14,849 bases of DNA from NCBI GenBank assembly GCA_039818165.1, contig JBCBUL010000042.1, forward strand, positions 1 to 14,849, written 5' to 3'. Positions 6,742 through 14,087 of this stretch are shown in pieces. Both the position numbers and the translations under genes were made by a program. Each line of letters begins with the position of its first letter. The stretch's first letter is position 1. Origin of the DNA: UBA5336 sp039818165. Lineage in GTDB: Bacteria > Pseudomonadota > Alphaproteobacteria > Caulobacterales > Hyphomonadaceae. The notes below the pieces were generated by a model. That model was not told where the DNA came from, searched no databases, and saw only the letters and a list, made by a program, of their open reading frames with translations.

Positions 6742-7493
6742 CAGGCAAGCAGGTCCGGCGTCTGCCACAACAGGTGCTGGCCCCCGTCGGACGCGATCAT
6801 CTGCCCCGTCACCGACTCCGCATCGATCAGGTACATCAACGCCTTGACGATTTCCTCTGGGCTGGTGCCCTCTTTCGTGAGGGTGGCGGCCTTTTCGGCA
6901 TCGAAGTCGGCGTCGGTTTGATGGATGCTCTTCAAAGTGGGGCCGGGGCCGATACCGTTGACGCGGATATTCGGCGCCAGGGCCTGGGCCATGGTGCGGG
7001 TCGCGGTCCACAGCGTGGATTTGGATAGCATATAGGTGAAGAATTGCGGGTTCAGCTTCAGCACCCGCTGGTCAACCAGATTTACGATAAGCCCCTTCCG
7101 GTCAGCCGGAAAACCGCTGGCAAAAACCTGGGCCAGTGTAATCGGCGCGCGCGTATTGGCGTCGAAGTGGTAGTCCCAGTTTTCCGGCGTGTGGGACTGC
7201 AATGTATCCTCGTCAAATGTCGAGGCGGAATTGACGAGGAGGGTCAGTCGCCCGCCCAGCTTTTCAGCGGCGTTCGGAACCAACGCCTGAACAGCCGCCT
7301 TATCAAACAGGTTGGCCTGGAGACTGAAAGCCGTCCCGCCCGCCTTGCGGATCGTCTCGACTGTTTCATCCGCCCCTGCCGATGAGGAATTGTAGTGTAC
7401 GGCGACCGCCCAACCTGCGGCGCCCAGAGCGATGGCCATGGCCCGGCCCAGCCGCGCCCCTGCCCCGGTCACCAAAGCATGTCCTGCTTCCAT
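6741..7493 (-). CDS. Short-chain dehydrogenase/reductase, pteridine reductase-like
   Basis: A 250-residue classical SDR with the cofactor motif TGAGARLG (9-16), NSAS (88-91), Tyr154 and Lys158 in YMLSK, and RVNGIGPGP (177-185). The usual catalytic serine is absent: the segment IVNLVDQ places Asp141 thirteen residues before Tyr154. That D-x12-Y-x3-K arrangement is the hallmark of PTR1/FolM-type pteridine reductases, so reduction of a dihydropterin or dihydrofolate with NADPH is the best guess; R13 after the glycine motif agrees with NADPH preference. It lies 3 bases downstream of the cation exchanger gene and its stop overlaps the start of the threonine aldolase gene by one base. The link to folate and one-carbon/glycine chemistry with its neighbour is suggestive but inferred. 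Confidence 0.8.
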   Translation of the reverse strand: MEAGHALVTGAGARLGRAMAIALGAAGWAVAVHYNSSSAGADETVETIRKAGGTAFSLQANLFDKAAVQALVPNAAEKLGGRLTLLVNSASTFDEDTLQSHTPENWDYHFDANTRAPITLAQVFASGFPADRKGLIVNLVDQRVLKLNPQFFTYMLSKSTLWTATRTMAQALAPNIRVNGIGPGPTLKSIHQTDADFDAEKAATLTKEGTSPEEIVKALMYLIDAESVTGQMIASDGGQHLLWQTPDLLA

Positions 7494-7496
7494 GGA

Positions 7497-8486
7497 TCAG
7501 GCTCCAAACACTGCGAGGATGTCCCATCCCTGGGTCAATCCTGCGATATAAAGGCCATAGACCAGAAGTAGCAGGACGCCCACCAGCCGCGTAATTCGCG
7601 TGCCCGTGAAGATGAAGAAGGCGACTGTCAAAGCGGCGAGCGCCATCGCCCAATGGTCATAGGCGTGGAAAGAACGGGTGACCTGGAGCGGTGAGTCCGC
7701 CGTGTTTGAGAACAACGCGACAAGGCCCCCGGCGCCGAGAATGTTGAAGATGTTGGACCCGAGAATATTGCCAACGAGGACGGAGCCGCGCCCGCGCATC
7801 GCCGCGGCGATTCCAGCGCCGATCTCCGGCAAGCTCGTCCCGATCGCGATCAGCGTCAGGCCGATTATATGCTCTGGTACGCTGAACACACGGGCAATCC
7901 CGACGCCGCCTTCGACAATGAGATGCGCGCCCACAGGCAGGCCGATAATGCCGATCAGGATATAGGCGATCGTCCGGGGGAGACTGAGGCTTTCTTCCTC
8001 TTCAATGTCTACATTGACGCCCGCCAGGGCATCCTGCGCTGTCGCCCTGAATGTGTAGATCGCGTAACCGACCAGGGCGAGGAGAAAAAAGAGGCCAATC
8101 CCGGAGTGAAGGGGCATCACCGCGCTGAGGCCGATCCAGAGCGCCGTGGCGGCGAGCATGGCCACAAGGGCGCGGCGTTCGCCATAGGCTCCGGCGCTGA
8201 GCGGCGCGATCAGGGCTGGCAGGCCAAGGACCAGCCACACATTGGCGATGTTCGAGCCAACGATATTGCCGAGTGCAATGGAGGGCACACCCTCAATCGC
8301 CGCATCAATGGCGACGACCATTTCCGGCGCCGACGTGCCGAATCCGACGATGAAGATACCCGCAACAAGGGGAGAAATTCCAAGCCGGTTTGCGACGGAC
8401 ACCGCTCCAGAAACCAGGAAGTCTCCAGCAAATGCCAGAAGCACCAAGCCGCCCACGAGGGCGGCAATCAGGCTCACATCAGGCAT
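7497..8486 (-). CDS. Calcium/sodium antiporter (YrbG-like, CaCA superfamily)
   Basis: A 329-residue inner-membrane cation exchanger of the YrbG/K+-dependent Na+/Ca2+ exchanger group. It has two inverted halves of about five helices each. The alpha-1 repeat shows GFGTSAPE (48-55) and GNIVGSNI (73-80); the alpha-2 repeat shows AIGTSLPE (214-221) and GNILGSNI (239-246). The acidic residues E55 and E221, which bind the cation in this superfamily, are present. A short acidic loop (DIEEEES, about 160-166) separates the halves. Length is normal. It starts 12 bases after a small membrane peptide gene and ends 3 bases before the SDR gene, so all are probably co-transcribed. The ion actually transported cannot be told from sequence. 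No clear Shine-Dalgarno precedes the ATG. Confidence 0.9.
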   Translation of the reverse strand: MPDVSLIAALVGGLVLLAFAGDFLVSGAVSVANRLGISPLVAGIFIVGFGTSAPEMVVAIDAAIEGVPSIALGNIVGSNIANVWLVLGLPALIAPLSAGAYGERRALVAMLAATALWIGLSAVMPLHSGIGLFFLLALVGYAIYTFRATAQDALAGVNVDIEEEESLSLPRTIAYILIGIIGLPVGAHLIVEGGVGIARVFSVPEHIIGLTLIAIGTSLPEIGAGIAAAMRGRGSVLVGNILGSNIFNILGAGGLVALFSNTADSPLQVTRSFHAYDHWAMALAALTVAFFIFTGTRITRLVGVLLLLVYGLYIAGLTQGWDILAVFGA

Positions 8487-8498
8487 ATCGGCGACCGG

Positions 8499-8579
8499 TT
8501 AGTCGATGCGCCGGAAATCGATCAGGTTGAGAATGGCGAAGAGCGCCACGACGACCCCAATTGCGATCAGAGCGTACAT
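8499..8579 (-). CDS. Small single-pass membrane peptide (26 aa)
   Basis: A short frame coding for MYALIAIGVVVALFAILNLIDF followed by RRID and a TAA stop. It consists of one hydrophobic helix with a positively charged C terminus. AAAGGA lies 6 bases before the ATG at 8579, a good ribosome binding site; an in-frame ATG at 8597 would add six residues but has no such signal. It ends 12 bases before the cation exchanger start on the same strand, so it probably leads that transcript. I do not know a name for it; short hydrophobic peptides of this look are easily missed in automatic annotation. It could act as a small partner of the exchanger, but that is only context. Confidence 0.55.
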   Translation of the reverse strand: MYALIAIGVVVALFAILNLIDFRRID

Positions 8580-8661
8580 GGGCAGTCCTTTCTTCATGGG
8601 TTACAGAGCGGTTAGGCCATAAACGGCGTTTGCGGCTTTGGCCACACTTGCGACGCAATAA

Positions 8662-8675
8662 AGGCCGCGAGGCCT
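8662..8675 (-). terminator. Weak hairpin after the phosphatidyltransferase gene
   Basis: On the minus strand AGGCC-tcgc-GGCCT forms a 5-bp GC-rich stem with a 4-base loop, followed by TTATT. It lies 33 bases past the stop of the CDP-alcohol phosphatidyltransferase gene and before the small peptide gene. The short stem and broken T tail make it a weak intrinsic terminator at best. Confidence 0.35.
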
Positions 8676-8708
8676 GTATTTCAACTCCGATTGTGGTCGC
8701 ACGGGTTC

Positions 8709-9449
8709 CTATTCGAACGTTTCTTTCAGGGCGATCGGCGCCGATTGGGCGGATTTCCAGTAGTTCAGGCCCGTCCAGACTGATAGCCCTGCCGCGATCC
8801 ATGTGAGCGTGATTCCAATCCGCTCAGCCGCAAGGCTCAGGAAAACCATTTCTCCCGCCGTCATCACACCGCTGACCATGACGTCATGGCTCACCGAGGC
8901 CAGGAGCGGCAAACCGAGAAGCATACCGATGGCGATCATCTCAAGTCCGGTCTTCCATTTTGCTGCCACCGCAACGGGTAGGGCGACTTCCCCGCCCAGC
9001 TTGCTTCGAAGCCACGTGATATAACTGTCGCGTGTGATGATGATCGCTGCGGGCACCATCAGCCACAGAGACCTCGACGTGATGGCCAGTGACACCAGAA
9101 CCAGGCCCACCAAGACCTTGTCTGCGATGGGATCGAGCCTGGCACCGAACGCGGAGGTCGCCTCAAGAGCCCGGGCCAGAATACCGTCCAGAAGGTCTGT
9201 CAGCGCAGCCAGCATGAATGCCACCAGCGCAATCATGGGCCAGAAAAGCAGGTCTGCCGGCGCCAGGCTCGACAGCAGTTCCGGATAACCCGGACTGCCC
9301 GGCGCGGGCGCCCCAACCGCCTGCCAGTCCGCCACGGCCGCATCCAGGCGCTGTGACAATCGCTCCCCGGCGATCACGGCGGCGGCGCTTACAACGGCCA
9401 GTCCGCACCGGGCCAGAGTGAGGGTGTTTGGGATCCAGGTCAGGGCCAT
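8709..9449 (-). CDS. CDP-alcohol phosphatidyltransferase family protein (PgsA-like)
   Basis: A 246-residue integral membrane enzyme with a perfect CDP-alcohol phosphotransferase motif: D85-x2-D88-G89-x2-A92-R93-x8-G102-x3-D106-x3-D110 (DLLDGILAR ... LDPIAD). This family joins a CDP-activated lipid and an alcohol; the opening WIPNTLTLARCGL resembles phosphatidylglycerophosphate synthase PgsA, which makes the precursor of phosphatidylglycerol and cardiolipin. Unlike compact PgsA, about 40 residues (roughly 28-68, rich in Ala/Pro/Gly) separate the first helix from the catalytic one. The ATG at 9449 is chosen for the PgsA-like start; in-frame starts at 9509, 9539 and 9557 would add residues and have no better ribosome binding site. 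It stands alone and diverges from the DUF2339 gene. The exact alcohol substrate is inferred. Confidence 0.8.
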   Translation of the reverse strand: MALTWIPNTLTLARCGLAVVSAAAVIAGERLSQRLDAAVADWQAVGAPAPGSPGYPELLSSLAPADLLFWPMIALVAFMLAALTDLLDGILARALEATSAFGARLDPIADKVLVGLVLVSLAITSRSLWLMVPAAIIITRDSYITWLRSKLGGEVALPVAVAAKWKTGLEMIAIGMLLGLPLLASVSHDVMVSGVMTAGEMVFLSLAAERIGITLTWIAAGLSVWTGLNYWKSAQSAPIALKETFE

Positions 9450-9538
9450 GGCGAAAAGGTAGGTCCGCAGGCGTGGGAGGGAAAGATGCTTCGCCACTGC
9501 CAAGCCCATGGCGTACACTGGAATTGACGGAAACGTCA

Positions 9539-9560
9539 TTTGTGAGTATTTGATCACAAA
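9539..9560. promoter_or_regulatory. Inverted repeat TTTGTGA-N8-TCACAAA upstream of DUF2339 gene
   Basis: A perfect 7-bp inverted repeat with an 8-base spacer ends 19 bases before the DUF2339 ATG and lies about 90 bases before the divergent phosphatidyltransferase start. The arms resemble those of CRP/FNR-family sites, but the inner TGTGA arms are 8 bases apart, not 6, so it is not a standard CRP site. TTGACG at 9523-9528 could be a -35 element for the DUF2339 gene; the repeat would then cover the -10 region. Binding protein unknown. Confidence 0.35.
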
Positions 9561-9579
9561 ATCGAGCTACGGATCTGAA

Positions 9580-12192
9580 ATGGAACCTTTTCTCCTGATT
9601 GCCCTGCTGATCGCAGCCTGGATTCTGGTTGGTCCGGTGTTCGGCATTCTCGCCTTGCGCAAGGCCGGTCGGCTGGAACGCGAACTGACTGCCCTACGCC
9701 AGGCAACGGGGCAGTCGGCGCCGCAGCCCGATTTCTCCCCGTCGCCGCGCCGGGCCACGCCGGAAGAACTTGCTCCTCTGGCACGCGCCTCCAAACCGCC
9801 AGGTCCGGTGCGCCCGGCAAAGCCATCAGATCCAACGCCGCCGCTGAAGGCGCCCGATGTTCCAGACATTTCGCCCCGGCCTGCCAACCGAAGTCTGGAG
9901 AAGATGATCGCTGGCGGGTGGATGGTCTGGGCGGGAGGTCTTGCCCTCGCGCTTGGAGGTCTGTTCCTCGTCCGTGTTGCCATCGAAGCGGGTTGGTTCG
10001 GCCCCATGGCGCGAACCCTTGCGGCGGGTGCTTTCGGCATTGGGCTCATCGCTGCCTCCTTTCGCGCTGTTTATACCCCAATGGTCAGTCGGGCGGAGAC
10101 GGCAGTGCGTTTCCTCCCCCATATTCTGGCTGGCGCAGGTCTGGTCTCCCTCTATGGCGCGACGATTGCCGCAGGCGCCCTCTATGGTTTTGTCGCCCCT
10201 TGGGTGGCGTTGGTCCTTTTCGCGCTGGTCTCCCTTATGGGACTGGGTCTGGCTTTGCGGTTCGGTCCCGTTTTGGCAGGGCTTGCGCTTGTCGGGGCTT
10301 ACCTGGCGCCAATCTTTACCGGTGCCAGCGGGGGCTCCGCGCTGATGGTCCTGCCCTTTGCCGCCACTGTGACCGCTCTCGGACTGGTCCTGATCCGGAT
10401 CAAAAACTGGCGGTTTGTCTCCTGGGTCGCGCTCGCAGGCACGGGTTTCTGGGCCCTTGCTGGCCTGGGCGCTCCGACCCAGGCATCTGAGGCCTGGATC
10501 CTTCCAGCTTACGGATTGGTGACCGGCGGCATTGCGCTTTGGCTTGCCGCGCCGCTCGCCGGAGCGCCCGTTCTCTTGCCCCGCCGATTAAGCAGCCTGG
10601 CCTGGCTGCTGCGCCAACGGGGAGAAGCCGTTTTGATTGCCCACCTTTTCTGGGCACTGACGGGGGTTGTTTTGCTCCTGAGCGCGTTTGACTGGCCCGC
10701 GAGCCTCGCCACGGTCGGCGCGGTGGGTCTTTACGGTGGGATCGGCCTGTTCGCGGCCTGGCGCCGGGACGGACTGGCATTGCTGGCGCCCGGGTCCGCT
10801 GTGGTGTGTCTGATCGGCCTTGCGCTTTGGCCCGCGGACTTGCCGAATCTCTGGGCAGGGGCCGCAGCAACTGGAATTGGGTTTGGCGCGCTCGCCATGC
10901 TGGCCCAATCGGGCAAAGCGGTTCGGGCTCCACTCGCGGTGACATCAGCCCTCGTACCGCCCGCTGCCCTGGCGCTGGCCTTCTGGCGCGGCGGGCTTGA
11001 GCCGAGTTTTATTCTCGGTCTGGCATCGCTTGCGCTGGCCGCCTGTGCTGGCGCGTGGCTGGATCGGCGCCGGACGTCTGAAGGCGGTCTGGACGCCCAT
11101 CCCGGCGCGGCTGCGGTCTATGCCATTGGTTTGGCACTGTGTGCGGCCCTGGCGCCCTTCCTCGTTCTGGAAGACCTTTGGCTTGGGCCAGCCCTCGCCG
11201 TGGTCACCGCGTGCATTGCCTTTGTCCACCGGCGTTTCCCTTTGATGAGCGTGCGCGGCGCGGCCATGGCTGCAGCGGCTGGGGCCACCGCTTTGATGCT
11301 GCGCCCCGGACTGCTGAACAGCCTTGAAGTTATCGGCCCTCCCCTCGCCAACACCCTTGCCGCGGCGGGGATTCTGGCCGTACTCGCCCTCGCAGCGGGA
11401 AGCTGGGCGCTGAGACCTCACGCCCGGTCCCGGCAAGCGCTGGAAGGCGCCGCCCTGCTGACCTTCTTCGGCAGCATAGGCCTGGTCATCCGCCACGGGG
11501 CCGGCGCCGACAGCGTCTTCGAAGACAGTGTCAGCCTGGCTGAAGCGTCGGGCCATGCCATTGCCTATTTCGGCTCAGCTGTGGCCTTGGCCTGGCGCGG
11601 GCAGCGCGGCGGATGGGTCTGGCGGGTTGGCGAAGCCATTGCCCTGGCGATTGGCCTCTTTGCCGTTATCGGCGCGCTGATTGCGGTCGACTCTGATCCG
11701 GCGGGACGATTTCCGGTATTCAATCTTCTCCTGCCAGCCTTTGCGCTTCCAGCGCTTTTCCTGGCCGTTCAGGGCGAAGCCCACCGCAGAGCGAGCCGGC
11801 GCGAAATTGCCAATGCCCTGAGCAGCGGCGCTATCGCCCTTGGCGGGCTGTGGGCCCTGTTGGAAACGCGCCGCAGCTTCGTCGGAGAGGCCCTTTGGAG
11901 CGCGCCAATTGATCAATCGGAGATGTGGGCGCTGTCCATCGTCGCGATTGTCTACGCCATTTGCCTACTTGTCTGGGGCGTTTGGCGCGGACGCACACTG
12001 GCGCGCTATGGCTCCCTTGTGATTCTGATCGCGGCGGTGGCCAAGGTCTTCCTGATTGATCTTGGCGCGACGGATGGCGTGATCCGGGCACTGAGTTTTA
12101 TCGGCCTTGGCGGCGCGCTGCTCGGAGTTGCGCTGTTTTACCAGCGATTTGTCTTCAAAGAAGGCTCGCCGGAGCCCGGCAGCGCGGTATAA
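9580..12192 (+). CDS. DUF2339-family large multi-pass membrane protein
   Basis: An 870-residue protein with one N-terminal helix (about 3-22), a short charged stretch (KAGRLERELTALRQA), a proline-rich linker to about residue 105, then a very long Ala/Leu/Gly-rich region with more than 20 predicted membrane helices to the C terminus. The segment WMVWAGGLALALGGLFLVR after the linker and the later GAYLAPIFTG and IGLGGALLGVALFYQRFV fit the DUF2339 family. Its cellular role is not known; the family is widespread in proteobacterial inner membranes. The ATG at 9580 is chosen because it begins right at the first helix; an in-frame ATG 24 codons upstream would add a poor polar leader and overlap the inverted repeat. 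dapB follows 9 bases downstream. Confidence 0.85.
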   Translation: MEPFLLIALLIAAWILVGPVFGILALRKAGRLERELTALRQATGQSAPQPDFSPSPRRATPEELAPLARASKPPGPVRPAKPSDPTPPLKAPDVPDISPRPANRSLEKMIAGGWMVWAGGLALALGGLFLVRVAIEAGWFGPMARTLAAGAFGIGLIAASFRAVYTPMVSRAETAVRFLPHILAGAGLVSLYGATIAAGALYGFVAPWVALVLFALVSLMGLGLALRFGPVLAGLALVGAYLAPIFTGASGGSALMVLPFAATVTALGLVLIRIKNWRFVSWVALAGTGFWALAGLGAPTQASEAWILPAYGLVTGGIALWLAAPLAGAPVLLPRRLSSLAWLLRQRGEAVLIAHLFWALTGVVLLLSAFDWPASLATVGAVGLYGGIGLFAAWRRDGLALLAPGSAVVCLIGLALWPADLPNLWAGAAATGIGFGALAMLAQSGKAVRAPLAVTSALVPPAALALAFWRGGLEPSFILGLASLALAACAGAWLDRRRTSEGGLDAHPGAAAVYAIGLALCAALAPFLVLEDLWLGPALAVVTACIAFVHRRFPLMSVRGAAMAAAAGATALMLRPGLLNSLEVIGPPLANTLAAAGILAVLALAAGSWALRPHARSRQALEGAALLTFFGSIGLVIRHGAGADSVFEDSVSLAEASGHAIAYFGSAVALAWRGQRGGWVWRVGEAIALAIGLFAVIGALIAVDSDPAGRFPVFNLLLPAFALPALFLAVQGEAHRRASRREIANALSSGAIALGGLWALLETRRSFVGEALWSAPIDQSEMWALSIVAIVYAICLLVWGVWRGRTLARYGSLVILIAAVAKVFLIDLGATDGVIRALSFIGLGGALLGVALFYQRFVFKEGSPEPGSAV

Positions 12193-12201
12193 GCTGTCGC
12201 C

Positions 12202-13029
12202 ATGACAGATCCTAAACGTATCGCCATTGCTGGCGTCGCAGGTCGCATGGGCCGACAACTCGTTGCCGCCAGCTTGAGGGCGGGCCATCGGGTCACCGGC
12301 GGCAGCGAAATGCCGGACTCTCCCGACCGGGAAACCGACATCGGCGTCCTGGCCGGACTTCCCGATCCGCTGGGCCTGATGCCGTCGAGCGACCCTGTGG
12401 ACGCAGCAAGCGAGGCCCAGGTCTGGATCGATTTCACCGCCCCCCAGGCCACCCTCTCCGCGCTCCATGGCCTTCGGCATACCAGCGTCCAGGCCGTCGT
12501 GATCGGAACCACGGGGTTCACCGCCCTTGAAGAAGGCCAGATCCAGGCCGCGGCGAGCGACTTTGCCATCGTCAAAGCCGGGAATTTCTCCCTAGGCGTC
12601 AACCTGCTGACCGCCCTTATCCGCCTCACCGCGGCCCGGCTCGGCCCGGACTGGGACATTGAGATTTCCGAGACCCATCACCGCTACAAGGTGGACGCGC
12701 CATCGGGCACGGCCCTGATGCTCGGCCAGGCCGCCGCCGCAGGGCGACGCGCCCCGTTCGATCAGTTGACGCGCGCCCCCTATGACGGACCAGACTCTGC
12801 GCGCGCGCCGGGGGAGATCGCTTTTTCCGTGCGCCGCGCCGGCGGCATTATTGGCGACCACGACGCGCTGTTTGCCACCGAGCGCGAAACACTGACCCTT
12901 GGACACCGCGCCCTGGACCGAACCGTTTTCGCCGATGGCGCCATCAAGGCGACCGAGTGGGCTATGGGTCGCCCACCCGGCCTTTATGATATGGAAGATG
13001 TTCTCGGGCTGAAATCGAGCGGTCTCTAA
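12202..13029 (+). CDS. dapB: 4-hydroxy-tetrahydrodipicolinate reductase
   Basis: A 275-residue cytosolic reductase that converts hydroxy-tetrahydrodipicolinate to tetrahydrodipicolinate with NAD(P)H in the lysine/diaminopimelate pathway, supplying peptidoglycan. It shows the nucleotide motif GVAGRMG (11-17), DFTAP (77-81), GTTGF (102-106), and the catalytic/substrate segment ETHHRYKVDAPSGTAL (157-172) with H159, H160 and K163 and the G169-T170 pair. The C-terminal LGHRALDRTVFADGAIKATEW fits the dimer/tetramer domain. Length is normal. It starts 9 bases after the DUF2339 stop on the same strand, so it is probably read with it, though no strong Shine-Dalgarno is visible. It converges on the XRE regulator gene with 6 bases between stop codons and no terminator in the gap. 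Confidence 0.96.
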   Translation: MTDPKRIAIAGVAGRMGRQLVAASLRAGHRVTGGSEMPDSPDRETDIGVLAGLPDPLGLMPSSDPVDAASEAQVWIDFTAPQATLSALHGLRHTSVQAVVIGTTGFTALEEGQIQAAASDFAIVKAGNFSLGVNLLTALIRLTAARLGPDWDIEISETHHRYKVDAPSGTALMLGQAAAAGRRAPFDQLTRAPYDGPDSARAPGEIAFSVRRAGGIIGDHDALFATERETLTLGHRALDRTVFADGAIKATEWAMGRPPGLYDMEDVLGLKSSGL

Positions 13030-13035
13030 CTCCTC

Positions 13036-13251
13036 CTATTCCGCGGCCAGCTGCTGGGCGCTTTCATCTTCAAAAATCTCCTCGATCGGTTTTTCAAACA
13101 GGCGGGCGATCGCGAATGCGAGCGGCAGGGACGGATCGTACTTGCCCGTCTCGATCGCATTCACCGACTGGCGGGACACACCGAGCTTTTCTGCCAAAGC
13201 CGCCTGGCTCCAGCCGCGCTCGGTGCGCATCAGGCGTAGGGAATTTTTCAT
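13036..13251 (-). CDS. Small XRE-family transcriptional regulator (CylR2/YgzD-like)
   Basis: A 71-residue protein that is almost entirely one helix-turn-helix domain: MKNSLRLMRTERGWSQ, AALAEKLGVSRQSVNAIETGKYDPSLPLAFAIARLFEKPIEEIF in sequence, then a short acidic tail. The GVSRQSVNAIETGKYDPSL run is the hallmark of CylR2/YgzD-type regulators, small homodimers that bind inverted repeats and often repress an adjacent operon. There is no effector domain. It begins 3 bases after the stop of the upstream membrane protein gene and is the last of four tightly packed genes, so it is co-expressed with them. The repeated CTTGTC/GACAAG hexamers before the first gene are its likely operator, which would make it an autorepressor. 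That pairing is inference. Confidence 0.9.
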   Translation of the reverse strand: MKNSLRLMRTERGWSQAALAEKLGVSRQSVNAIETGKYDPSLPLAFAIARLFEKPIEEIFEDESAQQLAAE

Positions 13252-13254
13252 CGC

Positions 13255-13665
13255 CTACACCGTCTTTCCCGGCCAGCGCTGGAGGCAGGCTGTGATGCCG
13301 TAGGCCAGAAAGAAGAGCGAGCCGAACAGGACGAGAGGCACATCATCGATCACATCGAACAGTTCGAGGAAGCCGACGATGAAAACAGCGCTCAAAGTGA
13401 CAACGGCCGCCCGTGCGAAGGCGCGGAGCCGACGCAGGCGCGTATACTCATCGGTCTCTTCAAACTGGCGCAGCTTGGCCACCAGCAACGCGATCACCGG
13501 GATGCAGATTACGATGGCGAGTCCGGCCGAGGCCAGTTTCACATCGACATCGAAGAACGCCCAAAGCGCAGTCCCACCGAGACACAGCAATGCATAGACA
13601 GCGATGAGGGGATAGGCGACGCGCTTGTATCGGCGCTCTGCAGATTGAAATCCCTGGCGCCGCAT
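13255..13665 (-). CDS. Small four-helix membrane protein with EETDEYTR motif
   Basis: A 136-residue protein of no family I can name. A basic N terminus (MRRQGFQSAERRYKR) is followed by four hydrophobic segments at about 18-38, 44-64, 86-104 and 110-127. Between helices 2 and 3 lies a charged loop, RQFEETDEYTRLRRLRAFARAA, with a near-identical counterpart in the protein encoded at 14084-14515; helices 3-4 also match (GFLELFDVIDDV versus GFLQALGVIGEV). The two are clear paralogues. The ATG at 13665 shares one base with the stop of the preceding gene (TGATG), and GGGGAGAAG lies just upstream. It ends 3 bases before the XRE regulator. Role unknown; a regulated inner-membrane protein is all that can be said. 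Confidence 0.8.
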   Translation of the reverse strand: MRRQGFQSAERRYKRVAYPLIAVYALLCLGGTALWAFFDVDVKLASAGLAIVICIPVIALLVAKLRQFEETDEYTRLRRLRAFARAAVVTLSAVFIVGFLELFDVIDDVPLVLFGSLFFLAYGITACLQRWPGKTV

Positions 13666-14087
13666 CAGTCTTCTCCCCGGGAAAAATTCCAGCGCAGGTA
13701 CTGGGGCATGACCAGCCATTGCATCAGGTAAAACCCTGGCAGGCCGAGCAGCGCGACAACGCTATCGCCGTTGAAGTGCAGGTGAAGCTGATCCAGCACC
13801 AGGAAAATCACTGTGGCGAGGCCGGCGAACGTGCCCGCTTGCATGGAGATTGACCGGTCGAACTCATCATCGTTTCGCCTCGGCATGACCACGGCGATCA
13901 TGATCAACGCGCTGAGGGCGGCGAGCCCGGCAACATAGGCGATGTGCATATCCATCTCGGCGAAATGACTTGCCAGCGTTCCGGCTACAATCGCCAGCGT
14001 TGCCAGGGCGAAACGACCGGCGAAGGCGCCCCATTGCAGGTCCGGCTTGTCTTCATGGTCGGGGGTCATGGTGGCGCCGGTGTTCAT
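13665..14087 (-). CDS. Small four-helix membrane protein, diverged relative of its neighbours
   Basis: A 140-residue protein with a polar, acidic N terminus (residues 1-18) and four hydrophobic segments at about 22-40, 48-68, 84-99 and 108-127. The loop after helix 2 reads RRNDDEFDRSISMQAGTFA, which lines up with the EETDEFTR loop of the two flanking genes (shared DEF-x-R and a downstream Ala), so it is probably a distant paralogue. The ATG at 14087 overlaps the stop of the upstream gene as ATGA, and GGAG lies 9 bases before it. An in-frame ATG six codons later is a weaker alternative; a longer upstream reading would run through the preceding gene. No function known. Confidence 0.78.
   Translation of the reverse strand: MNTGATMTPDHEDKPDLQWGAFAGRFALATLAIVAGTLASHFAEMDMHIAYVAGLAALSALIMIAVVMPRRNDDEFDRSISMQAGTFAGLATVIFLVLDQLHLHFNGDSVVALLGLPGFYLMQWLVMPQYLRWNFSRGED

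Noticed and set aside
5857..6921. Long plus-strand open frame (354 codons) opposite the threonine aldolase and SDR genes
   Set aside because: It lies antisense to two genes with intact family motifs, and its Arg/Gln/Gly/His-rich translation has no recognisable domain; it is a by-product of high-GC codon use.
9539..9560. Classical CRP site
   Set aside because: The TGTGA/TCACA arms are 8 bases apart, while CRP sites have 6; kept only as an unassigned inverted repeat.
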